The notes below the pieces were generated by a model. It was not told the origin of the DNA and did not search any database. It saw only the letters and a list, made by a program, of their open reading frames with translations. A stretch of DNA of 64,000 bases, taken from the NCBI GenBank assembly GCA_029564115.1, contig JAKQQP010000351.1, positions 1 through 64,000 on the forward strand, read 5' to 3'. The DNA is from Candidatus Rifleibacteriota bacterium (GTDB lineage: Bacteria > Riflebacteria > Ozemobacteria > Ozemobacterales > Ozemobacteraceae). The position numbers and the translations under genes were made by a program. Below are positions 35,148 to 43,749 of this stretch, piece after piece; position 1 is the stretch's first letter, and each line of letters begins with the position of its first letter.

Positions 35148-36920
35148 ATGACCAACGATTTTCTTAAACGAAAAAGAATCGGCGAGATTCTCATGGAAAT
35201 GGGCGCTATCACTGCTCAGCAGCTCGAAACCGCTCTGAAGCGCCAGCCATCTTCTCGAAAGATGCTTGGTGAGATTCTTATCGAAGATAAAGCCATTACT
35301 GAAGAAACTTTGTTCACCGGGCTTTCGACGCAGCACGGCATCGAGTTCGTCAATCTTGGCGAGATAGACCTCAATACCGAACTGATTCGCCAGATTCCGG
35401 AAAGCCTGATTAAAACTTATAAGTTCATTCCGATTCGCAAAGAACCCAAGTCTCTGACCATAGCCGTTTTCGACCCGAGCAACATCAAGATGTTCGACAG
35501 TATCAAAATGGCCACTGGCTACATGTTCATCAAGTGGGTTCTGGCCATGAAAACTCAGATTCTGCATATCATCAACGATGTTCTTTATCGCCCCCAGAAT
35601 GTTCTCGACAATGTTCCCATCGATGAACTTCTCAAAGACGTAAAACTTGAATTCAGTAAAGAAGAAAACCAGTTCACCGAAGTGTATTCGGGGCAAACTG
35701 CTACCGAACTCAACCTTGAAGAACTGAAACGTGAATCTGACCAGACATCTATAGTCACCCTGGTTCACAAAATCATTCTTGATGCAGTTAAAATGCGTGC
35801 ATCAGATATTCACATCGAATCGTTCGAAAAGATTATTCAGGTCAGATACCGCATTGACGGCATTCTTTACGATATCATGCCGATCGAACGCGCGGCGCAG
35901 CAGGCAATTATTTCGCGCATCAAAATCATGTCGAATCTCGACATTACCGAACGCTTCATGCCCCAGGACGGCAACTTCAAGCTCAAGGTCAAGGGGCAAC
36001 ACATCGAGTTCCGCGTGGCGATCCTGCCCTCTATCTATGGTCAGAACTGTACCATCCGCGTTCTCGACGCCGGGCGCGTCAACCTCGATCTCGCCGGGCT
36101 GGGCTTTCACGCAGATGACCTGCAGCTGTTCGAATACAACATCGGCCGCCCATGGGGTTTGTGTCTGCTCGCCGGTCCGACGGGTTCAGGTAAAACCACT
36201 ACCCTCTACTCAGCGCTTTCGCTGATCAACAGCCGACAGAAAAAAATCATCACCGTCGAAGACCCCGTCGAATTCAAAATTCCTGGTGTGCATCAGATGC
36301 AGGTTCAGGAAAATAAAAATAACCCGGCCAGGTCTCTCACTTTCGCTCGAGGTCTGCGCTCGATTCTGCGTCTCGACCCTGACATCATTCTCGTCGGCGA
36401 AATTCGCGATTACGAAACTGCAGAAATTACAATCAAGGCGGCCCTGACGGGTCATATGGTTTTCTCGACCATTCACGCCAACACGGCCATAGAAACCATC
36501 AGCCGTCTTGAAAACCTTGGTATCGACCCCTATCTGTATGCTTCGGCACTATGTCTGCTCGTTGGCCAGCGTCTCGTCAGAAAAATCTGCCCGGCGTGCA
36601 AAACTCAGATTGAAACCACGCCATATATCACCGCTTCACTCGGGCTCAACGCAGCTGAAATGGAGGGGCTGACTCTCTACCGTGGCGTAGGCTGTAAAGA
36701 ATGTAACAACAGTGGTTTCAAAGACAGAACAGGCCTTTACGAAGTCGTTGAAATTACACCCGAACTCAAAGATCTTATCAGCCAGCGAAGAACGACGAGC
36801 GATCTCATGCAGTATCTGCGTAAGCATAAAGTGAAAACTCTGGCTGATTGCTGTCTGGCAAAAGTTCTTGCTGGCGAAGTGCCTATCGAAGAGTTTATAA
36901 TGATCAACATGGGAAGTTAA
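35148..36920 (+). CDS. pilB: PilB/GspE-type assembly ATPase
   Basis: 590 residues. N-terminal MshEN-type domains (about 5-160, KRIGEILMEMGAIT), then the hexameric ATPase with ASDIHIE, Walker A GPTGSGKTTT (about 343), acidic box ITVEDPVEF, Walker B IILVGEIRD, His box STIHANTA and a four-Cys zinc knuckle (CPAC about 482, CKEC about 517). It powers pilus or pseudopilus extension. MshEN domains of relatives bind c-di-GMP. Followed 3 bases later by pilM. Confidence 0.93.
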   Translation: MTNDFLKRKRIGEILMEMGAITAQQLETALKRQPSSRKMLGEILIEDKAITEETLFTGLSTQHGIEFVNLGEIDLNTELIRQIPESLIKTYKFIPIRKEPKSLTIAVFDPSNIKMFDSIKMATGYMFIKWVLAMKTQILHIINDVLYRPQNVLDNVPIDELLKDVKLEFSKEENQFTEVYSGQTATELNLEELKRESDQTSIVTLVHKIILDAVKMRASDIHIESFEKIIQVRYRIDGILYDIMPIERAAQQAIISRIKIMSNLDITERFMPQDGNFKLKVKGQHIEFRVAILPSIYGQNCTIRVLDAGRVNLDLAGLGFHADDLQLFEYNIGRPWGLCLLAGPTGSGKTTTLYSALSLINSRQKKIITVEDPVEFKIPGVHQMQVQENKNNPARSLTFARGLRSILRLDPDIILVGEIRDYETAEITIKAALTGHMVFSTIHANTAIETISRLENLGIDPYLYASALCLLVGQRLVRKICPACKTQIETTPYITASLGLNAAEMEGLTLYRGVGCKECNNSGFKDRTGLYEVVEITPELKDLISQRRTTSDLMQYLRKHKVKTLADCCLAKVLAGEVPIEEFIMINMGS

Positions 36921-36923
36921 GCA

Positions 36924-37997
36924 ATGGCAAGGCAAGGATTAAAAATGAAAACGGTTCTCGACATGGGAACTTACGAAGTAAGACTGCTTACCCTCGAGTC
37001 GGCGGCGGCGGGTGAAGTTCGCCTGCAAAGGTGTTTATCGACCAATACCCCCAAGGATTTCGTTGCTTCCACTTTCATTGAATACCCTATCATCGACCCG
37101 TTGCCGCTGCGTCAAGCCGTAACTTCGCTTGTCAAAGAATCAAAACTGCCATATGAAAACACTTTGATGCTTCTGCCCGACCATTCAACGCTCATCAATC
37201 TGATGGTCACGCCGCCAAGATATTCAACAAAAGAAATGGATGAAGCCATAAAAGAGGACTTCGTTCCGATAATGCCCCTGCCCTATGAAAACTGGCATGT
37301 CGTTCAACACAGTATTGGCACCTGGGAAGAAGACGAAATAGTTCTGGCAATTGCAATTATAAAAAACAACCTGCTGGAAGCCGGTGGCATAGTGCAGCAA
37401 TCAGGTTTGAACCCCACCATCACCGACATTAACTTTCTCAACGTGGCCAACCTGATCGAGCACCACCTCACCAGCGCTGAAAGCAAAGGCAAAAATATCT
37501 GCCTGATTCATCTCGGTCATGAATCAACCTCTGTAGGGGTATTTAAAGACGGGCAACTGCGGGTTCTGCAAAATCGCCCCATAGGCGCCTACGATTTCAC
37601 CAAACAGATCAGCAGGCACTTTCATGTCTCTGAAGCTGATGCAGACCAGTTTAAACGCAACGAGATATGCTTTTTACCTGAACCCTCGCCCGAACAAGAT
37701 ATTCAGTATAATTTCACTGTCATCAAAAACGTCTTTGCGCTCCTCTGCCGCGAAATATTCGGCTCAATCGAAAGTTACCTGACTAAATTCAGAGAATTTT
37801 CGATACATGAAGTCATAATATCTGGCGGTGGCGCCAATTTCGAGAACATCAACGTCGCTCTTACCACTCAACTCAGCTTAACAACAAGGGTAAGACGCGT
37901 TTGTGAATTTTATGATCTCTTTGTCGATGGCAAAGCTGTCGATGATTCTGAGAAGAACTCTCTGGCCGCTGCATGCGGCTCATACCTGAGGGAATAG
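36924..37997 (+). CDS. pilM: Pilus assembly protein PilM
   Basis: 357 residues (ATG 36924) or 350 (ATG 36945, with a better-spaced AAGGA site); I keep the longer form. Actin-like ATPase fold: phosphate-1 segment DMGTYEVRLL near the start, ICLIHLGHESTSVGVF phosphate-2 and VIISGGGANFENI adenosine motif. PilM sits on the cytoplasmic face and binds the N-terminus of PilN. Confidence 0.88.
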   Translation: MARQGLKMKTVLDMGTYEVRLLTLESAAAGEVRLQRCLSTNTPKDFVASTFIEYPIIDPLPLRQAVTSLVKESKLPYENTLMLLPDHSTLINLMVTPPRYSTKEMDEAIKEDFVPIMPLPYENWHVVQHSIGTWEEDEIVLAIAIIKNNLLEAGGIVQQSGLNPTITDINFLNVANLIEHHLTSAESKGKNICLIHLGHESTSVGVFKDGQLRVLQNRPIGAYDFTKQISRHFHVSEADADQFKRNEICFLPEPSPEQDIQYNFTVIKNVFALLCREIFGSIESYLTKFREFSIHEVIISGGGANFENINVALTTQLSLTTRVRRVCEFYDLFVDGKAVDDSEKNSLAAACGSYLRE

Positions 37998-37999
37998 CC

Positions 38000-38566
38000 A
38001 TGAAGTTTCAGTTTGACCTGTTGCCTGTCGAGTATAAAAGTAGACCGCGCGACAATATCGGTATGGTTCTGGCACTGCTGATAGTTGTAATGACTATTTC
38101 GGCGGTCAGCAGCATGACCTACAAAAGCAGGAATGAAATTGCCAGCGCCGAAGCCGTTCTTACGCAAAAAGATGCTGAGCTTCGTGAAATAATTGATAAA
38201 ACCAGCAAACTTCAGCCCCCCGTAAACGAAATAAACGCCTTGCGGAGCAGTATCGAGTTTATCAATGCCAATCTCGATACCCCGGCCAGCAACATGGTAG
38301 ACTTTTTTGCCGCCCTCGAGGCCGCAGTTCCAGAAAGAGTGCTGATACACGATCTGAGTCCTAAAAACTTCAGCAATTTGAGTGTTCCATTCTCGATAAC
38401 TGGTGAAGGGGCTACCATTCAGGATGTTCTCGAATTTGTGAACCGCCTCAATCAGAGTGGCAAATTTCAGGCGCAGCTAAAAAGCAATACAAGCGTAGCC
38501 CAGGATCTCGGGCAATCACAGAGCTTCTCTCTGGGGCTCACTTATAGACCTGCCCCAAATAAATAA
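38000..38566 (+). CDS. pilN: Pilus assembly protein PilN
   Basis: 188 residues from ATG 38000 (MKFQFDLLPVEYKSR) with GAGG 7 bases before. The short cytoplasmic tail (FDLLPVEYKSR is the PilM-binding-type motif), one membrane helix about 20-38, a coiled coil and a small ferredoxin-like periplasmic domain are as in PilN. It starts 2 bases after the pilM stop. Confidence 0.88.
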   Translation: MKFQFDLLPVEYKSRPRDNIGMVLALLIVVMTISAVSSMTYKSRNEIASAEAVLTQKDAELREIIDKTSKLQPPVNEINALRSSIEFINANLDTPASNMVDFFAALEAAVPERVLIHDLSPKNFSNLSVPFSITGEGATIQDVLEFVNRLNQSGKFQAQLKSNTSVAQDLGQSQSFSLGLTYRPAPNK

Positions 38567-38580
38567 AACAGGAAAAAGCC

Positions 38581-39162
38581 GTGAAGACAAGATTAAGATC
38601 TAATATCGAACGTGTTTTAACCTATGGCCTGATGGCAGGCGCTATAGTTTTTCTTGTCTACTTTCTAGGCTCGGTCAACAGGTCTCAGCGACAGCTTATC
38701 GCCAGCAAAAAGACTGAAATTGCCGATCTGTCGAAGCGGATAGAAGAGTCAAAAAAAGATCTTACGCAACGACAGCAGCAGATCAACGAGATAACTACGC
38801 AACTGCGTGATAAACGCCAGGAAATAAAAGAAAAATTTGAAAAACTTCTTGAAAGCGCAGCAAACTACACTGTTTTTATCGAACAGGTTCAAAGAAAAGC
38901 CAAAGCCCTCGGAATTCATATCCAGGATTCGAATTACAAAACCCCCGCACCGGTCAAAGGTGGTGCCGGCAACTATGTCGAGTTCAAATTCGATATGCGC
39001 ATTCGTGGTTCATACAATAAACTCAAACAATTCCTCTGGGAGTCAGAAAACGCTCTTGGCCGACTGGTAAAGATTTCGCAACTCGAAATCATACCACCGC
39101 TAAGCGACCAGCAGGGAAACATGTCGATGAAGCTCACCCTCTCAACGTTTTTCCTGCCTTGA
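38581..39162 (+). CDS. pilO: Pilus assembly protein PilO
   Basis: 193 residues starting with GTG at 38581 (AGGAAA upstream). One membrane helix about 14-32, a coiled coil (about 35-95) and a C-terminal ferredoxin-like domain. It forms the inner-membrane alignment complex with PilN. Position after pilN supports the call. Confidence 0.85.
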   Translation: MKTRLRSNIERVLTYGLMAGAIVFLVYFLGSVNRSQRQLIASKKTEIADLSKRIEESKKDLTQRQQQINEITTQLRDKRQEIKEKFEKLLESAANYTVFIEQVQRKAKALGIHIQDSNYKTPAPVKGGAGNYVEFKFDMRIRGSYNKLKQFLWESENALGRLVKISQLEIIPPLSDQQGNMSMKLTLSTFFLP

Positions 39163-39179
39163 AGCGAAAGAGAAGTTAA

Positions 39180-39815
39180 ATGAATCAACAGGCCATAAAA
39201 CTTTATCTGCAGAATAACAGAACCGTAGCATTCGGGGTTCCGTTTATCGCTCTCATTCTGATGCTCGACCTTCTGGTATTAAGACCTGGTCGAGAAGCCA
39301 AACAGAAAGAAGCAGCCGGTCAAATTGCCCAGCAGCAACAACAGCATTCCGGCAGGCCAGTTGCCCCTGCGGCGACCCCGGCTACGGCAGCAGCAAAAGC
39401 GCCAGCAGAAAGAGGCAAGATTGCTCCGCCCGCACCTCTGGTTAAACCGACTTACCCACAGCTCTCAGAAAAAATTGAGAGCCGTTTTGCAGCAAATCGC
39501 GTTTACCCTTACGAAAGCAGCAGAAATATTTTTCTCTGGCCTGACAACGTCAGCCGCTACGCAGAACTCGAAAACCAGGACAACGTTGTCGAAAGACCCG
39601 ACATTACCTATCATGGCTTCTTTACCCTCGGCAATGACAGAGTGGCTATTCTGCGCCTCGCCAATGAACTGCTGCTGACCCGTCTTGGCTCGACTTTAAA
39701 AAGAACATCGTTCAGCCTTGCTGCAGTAATGCCCGACAAAATAATCATTTCAGACACATCAGAAGCGTTGAGAGACTTTGAGGTAACGCTTTCAGAACAA
39801 CCCAAGGACAAATAA
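39180..39815 (+). CDS. PilP/GspC-like bitopic protein
   Basis: 211 residues. Cytoplasmic tail, membrane helix about 17-36, a Gln/Ala/Pro-rich linker (about 45-95) and a C-terminal beta domain (about 120-205, with ITYHGFFTLGNDRVAIL) like the HR domain of GspC or PilP, which joins the inner-membrane complex to the secretin. There is no lipoprotein Cys as in classical PilP, so the layout is closer to GspC. Confidence 0.65.
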   Translation: MNQQAIKLYLQNNRTVAFGVPFIALILMLDLLVLRPGREAKQKEAAGQIAQQQQQHSGRPVAPAATPATAAAKAPAERGKIAPPAPLVKPTYPQLSEKIESRFAANRVYPYESSRNIFLWPDNVSRYAELENQDNVVERPDITYHGFFTLGNDRVAILRLANELLLTRLGSTLKRTSFSLAAVMPDKIIISDTSEALRDFEVTLSEQPKDK

Positions 39816-39817
39816 CC

Positions 39818-41134
39818 ATGGATTACCCGACAATCAAAAGACTCTTTCAGGATCGCGATAAAAGTGTAAGATTGTTTTGCCTGAAAAGTCTTCTTCACCA
39901 TAACCTGGACAATGTCGATGAATTCATCCTCGAGGGGCTGCGTGACGGCAGACCCGAGGTGGTTATTGCGGCAATGAAAGCTTCTCGAAAAACCAGCAGC
40001 ACCGAAATTTCGGGGATGATTCTAACCTATCTGGAGTCTCCCAACAGTATCCTAAGGAATGAAGCACTGCACGCTCTTCTCGGCAAGAACCACCCAGATA
40101 TACGCACTGCTGTCTGCGACTTTCTCAAACATGAAGAGGATGCCGCCCTTGTCGCGACCGGCGTAAAGGTTATCGGTGGCTTCAAATCGCACGAATTCAT
40201 ACCCCTCTTCAAGGCTTTTTTGAATTATGCCGATGAGCGGGTACGGGCCAACGCTACCGAATCACTGGGAGAAATCAATTCACCCGAGGTTATCGAAATT
40301 TTGAAAGTACTGGTTGCAGACCGCAACAATCGGGTGCGGGCCAACGCCATCAAAGCCCTCTGGGAAAAAGGCATAAGATTCGGGCTCAACACCCTGTCAG
40401 AAGAGCTGCGCTCACCCAACACCAGAAAACGCGCGTCTGTAGCTTACATCCTCGGAGAAATCCAGGAAGACAAATCTTTAGAACTGCTGGTTGGCCTGCT
40501 GAGTGATATCTCGCCAACAGTGAGAAACAGGGCCGTGTTGAGTCTCGGCAAAATTGGTTCTTCGCGAATGATTTCTCATCTGGTCAACGCTTTTTTCAAC
40601 GAAGACGAGTTGAATATCCGCGAAACGATAGTTCTTACCATTCTCAAAATTAACCAGGAACTGGCAATGAATCAGCTCCTCGAAAAATACGACAGCGAAG
40701 AAAATTCCAGATCCAGATCGATTCTTGTCAAATGCCTTGGCAAAGCAAACAATCAAAGCACTCTGCCGCTTTTGGCAAAAGCGCTTAAAGACGGTGATGC
40801 CAGAGTCAGAGCCAATGCAGTCGAAGCCGTAGGGCAACTAAAAGACCCGGCTCTTTCAGATCTGCTCATACCCCTGCTGAACGATGGCAACAACCGTGTC
40901 AGAAGCAATGCCGCCACCGCCCTCTGGAAACTTGGTGGAACAGGTGCAATAGTCACCCTGAAACAGATGATACGTTCTTCTCACAAACAGATGCGCTCTT
41001 CGGCAGCCTGGGCCCTCGGAGAAATAGGCGCACTGCAGTTCGGCGACATCCTTCAGGATTTAACAGGCGACACTGACCCTGATGTGAGAAGATGTGCGTT
41101 AAAAGCACTGGCAAAACTTTCTAAAATAACTTAA
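39818..41134 (+). CDS. HEAT-repeat protein in the pilus operon
   Basis: 438 residues, almost entirely PBS-lyase-type HEAT units of about 31 residues (DERVRANATESLGEI, NNRVRANAIKALWEKG, DARVRANAVEAVGQL, NNRVRSNAATALWKLGG). No signal peptide, so cytoplasmic. It starts 2 bases after the PilP/GspC-like gene stop, tying it to the pilus machine. Partner unknown; PilM or the ATPases are candidates. Confidence 0.85.
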   Translation: MDYPTIKRLFQDRDKSVRLFCLKSLLHHNLDNVDEFILEGLRDGRPEVVIAAMKASRKTSSTEISGMILTYLESPNSILRNEALHALLGKNHPDIRTAVCDFLKHEEDAALVATGVKVIGGFKSHEFIPLFKAFLNYADERVRANATESLGEINSPEVIEILKVLVADRNNRVRANAIKALWEKGIRFGLNTLSEELRSPNTRKRASVAYILGEIQEDKSLELLVGLLSDISPTVRNRAVLSLGKIGSSRMISHLVNAFFNEDELNIRETIVLTILKINQELAMNQLLEKYDSEENSRSRSILVKCLGKANNQSTLPLLAKALKDGDARVRANAVEAVGQLKDPALSDLLIPLLNDGNNRVRSNAATALWKLGGTGAIVTLKQMIRSSHKQMRSSAAWALGEIGALQFGDILQDLTGDTDPDVRRCALKALAKLSKIT

Positions 41135-41173
41135 ACTGTCAAGCGGTCATACTCAGAGAATAACGAGGAAGTC

Positions 41174-43738
41174 ATGAACCGCTTTAAATTTTTACCTGTA
41201 ATATGCCTTATTGCGGCCTTTTCGCTCGCTTTTCAAGCCGGCGTATATGCCCAGTCAGAGGCAGCGAGAGAATTGAATCGAAAAGGCCAGCTTGCTATCG
41301 ACAGCGGCCACCACCAGGACGCGATCCGCTTTCTTAAAGAGGCGATGAAGCTCGAGCCACGCTGGGGCGAGCCATATTTCAATGCGGCGAAACTTCTGCG
41401 ACTACGCAACAGACGCGAAGAAATGGTCAAGATGCTCAAAGAAGCCCTGAGCCGCGACCCCCAGAACAAAGCCTATGCAGAGGCTTACGCAAAGGTTCTC
41501 AAAGAAGATCTTGTCAATGCCGAAAAAACGCAAAAAACGTCTGACATCGTTCGACTACGTCAGGAAATCGTTCAGATCAATCCGGGCGAGATAGACATCG
41601 GCCTGCAGATAGTGCAGCAACATATCGATGCCGGGCAAAACGACAAAGCCCTGACACTTGCCGAGAACCTGCTGGAAAACAACCCTTCCCTGCGCACGCG
41701 GTATGATTCAGAGCCGATGGGCAAGCTCTACATGGTTCTGGCAGCGCTTGAATTAAAACGCGGCAACCTGGCAACCGCCAGAAATCATTCTGACAACGCC
41801 TCAAAATTCACCCTTGCTGACCCAGATGGTTTTAAAACTCTTGCCTCTGAAATAAGAGACAAACAGACTCAGGCCGTTGAAAAATTGCTCAAACAGGCCG
41901 AAGCGTCAAAAGAAGCTCAAAAACCTGAAGAGGCAATGCAGCTTCTAAAAACAGCCGAAGAGATTCTACCGAACAATGAATCTGTCAAAGCCGCCATAGA
42001 TGCGATAAATCAGTCGCGTGATGCCAAATCTGCTTATGCCAGTGCCAGAGAAGCAATTCAAAAAGGCAGCTGGCTTGAAGCCAGAGATCTTCTCGAATAC
42101 GTGGTTTCTGTCGATTCTTCCAATTCTGAGGCTCGCAAACTGCTGCAACAGGCTGCCAACAAAGAAGAATCACTCATGAAACTTCTCGGACGGCCGGATC
42201 GCCTGCCGCGCAGCTCAAGTGACCGCGCAGCCCTGACCGAAGGCTTTTTGCGCCGCGGCGTTCAGTTCATCGAAGCCGGTAACAAAAAAGACGGCGCTGT
42301 ATCTCTGAACCGCGGCCTTGCCATAATCGAGCTCGACGCCAGCCTGCAAAGATTCAAAGCTGCTTTTACCGAAGAACTTGAAAAAATTCAGACGGCTGAC
42401 AACCGCAAAGAAACATGGCAGAAGGCACTCGAAGCCAGAAATGTCTACGAATATGAAGAAAGTCTGAAACTGCTTAGCCAGCTGCCAAAAAACTATGACA
42501 TTCAGCTGCCAAGCTATCTTGCCGAAGCCTACTGGAAAACCGGCAACGAAGAACAGGCCATGACCGAAGCCCGCTATCAGCTCGCTAACCAGCCAGACAA
42601 CAACCGCGCCAAATTTGTCCTCGGCTCGATTTTTCTGGAACGCGGCGATAAGGATATGGCCTATAAATATTTCAAAGAAATTTACGATATCGACCCCGAT
42701 TACCCTGAAATAAATGACAGACTGCTGGCTTCCAGCACTTCCAAATGGAAAACTTTCTTCCCGGTCATTGTCATCGTTCTCCTGCTCTGGATAGCATGGT
42801 CTCTCTACAAATATCTGCCGGAATACAACAAAAACTCGGCTATCAGAAAGGCTCAAGCATTTCTGCGCAAAGAAATGCACGATGAATGTATCGAAGAACT
42901 GACGCGCATCCGCCGACTTCCCAATCTCACTGAATTTGACGGCGCTCTTATTTCAAGAATTCTTGCTCAGGCATACCTTAAACGTGGCGTCTATGACCGG
43001 GCTATCGGTGAATGCAAACATCTGATCTCGATCAATGCAAAAGATGAAGATGCCCATACATGGCTGGGCTATGCCTATCTTGGCCGGCGCATTATGTCTC
43101 CGGAAAGCCTGCCGGAATTACTGAACCTCTACCAGAAAGACCAGCGCAACATCGCTCTGGTATCATTGCTCGGTTCACATTACACCCAGCAGAAAAACCT
43201 CTCGGAAGAAGGCGTGAAAATTCTTGAGCAGTGGCTGAACCTCGACCCGAACAACCCCGATGTTTTGAAACCTCTCGGGCGTTATTACCTCAAAAAGAAT
43301 CGCAGCGACGACAGAGCCATGAAGGTCTTCCAGAAAATGATGGAAATGGGTTCCCCAGAAGCCGAGTTCCTTCTTGGCGTCGCCAGAATCCACCTCAAAC
43401 TTCGCCAGTTCGACAGCTGCCTGCAGCTTTGTGAGCAGGTTATCAACAGTGACATCAATAACGAACTAGTCCACTCTGTCTTGCGCGAAGCTTATCACAA
43501 GCAGAACCGAATCGCCGACCTGCTCGACATATACGGCAATTTCCTCAAGAACAACCCATATAATGTCGCTTTTCAAAACGGTCTCAAAGAAGCTCAGAAG
43601 CTTGCCGCGAATGCCAGCGGTCGCAGCGAAGAACCGGCGCCTCAACTGGCTTCCGACCAAGTCGCCTGCCCCCATTGTCAGCAGATAAATTCAAGCAAAG
43701 AGTACTGCTGCCAGCATTGTGGCCAGAATTTGTTATAA
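41174..43738 (+). CDS. Large membrane TPR protein with C-terminal zinc ribbon
   Basis: 854 residues. Signal peptide or anchor about 1-26 (ending VYAQSEA), TPR repeats about 30-500, a membrane helix about 525-547, TPR repeats again about 560-815 and a C-terminal zinc ribbon with CPHC (832-835) and CQHC (846-849). If the N-terminal segment is cleaved, TPR arrays would lie on both sides of the inner membrane and the zinc ribbon in the cytoplasm. GAGGAAG precedes the ATG. It follows the pilus genes and probably scaffolds their assembly; I know no named family. Confidence 0.75.
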   Translation: MNRFKFLPVICLIAAFSLAFQAGVYAQSEAARELNRKGQLAIDSGHHQDAIRFLKEAMKLEPRWGEPYFNAAKLLRLRNRREEMVKMLKEALSRDPQNKAYAEAYAKVLKEDLVNAEKTQKTSDIVRLRQEIVQINPGEIDIGLQIVQQHIDAGQNDKALTLAENLLENNPSLRTRYDSEPMGKLYMVLAALELKRGNLATARNHSDNASKFTLADPDGFKTLASEIRDKQTQAVEKLLKQAEASKEAQKPEEAMQLLKTAEEILPNNESVKAAIDAINQSRDAKSAYASAREAIQKGSWLEARDLLEYVVSVDSSNSEARKLLQQAANKEESLMKLLGRPDRLPRSSSDRAALTEGFLRRGVQFIEAGNKKDGAVSLNRGLAIIELDASLQRFKAAFTEELEKIQTADNRKETWQKALEARNVYEYEESLKLLSQLPKNYDIQLPSYLAEAYWKTGNEEQAMTEARYQLANQPDNNRAKFVLGSIFLERGDKDMAYKYFKEIYDIDPDYPEINDRLLASSTSKWKTFFPVIVIVLLLWIAWSLYKYLPEYNKNSAIRKAQAFLRKEMHDECIEELTRIRRLPNLTEFDGALISRILAQAYLKRGVYDRAIGECKHLISINAKDEDAHTWLGYAYLGRRIMSPESLPELLNLYQKDQRNIALVSLLGSHYTQQKNLSEEGVKILEQWLNLDPNNPDVLKPLGRYYLKKNRSDDRAMKVFQKMMEMGSPEAEFLLGVARIHLKLRQFDSCLQLCEQVINSDINNELVHSVLREAYHKQNRIADLLDIYGNFLKNNPYNVAFQNGLKEAQKLAANASGRSEEPAPQLASDQVACPHCQQINSSKEYCCQHCGQNLL

Positions 43739-43749
43739 GAGGTAACACA

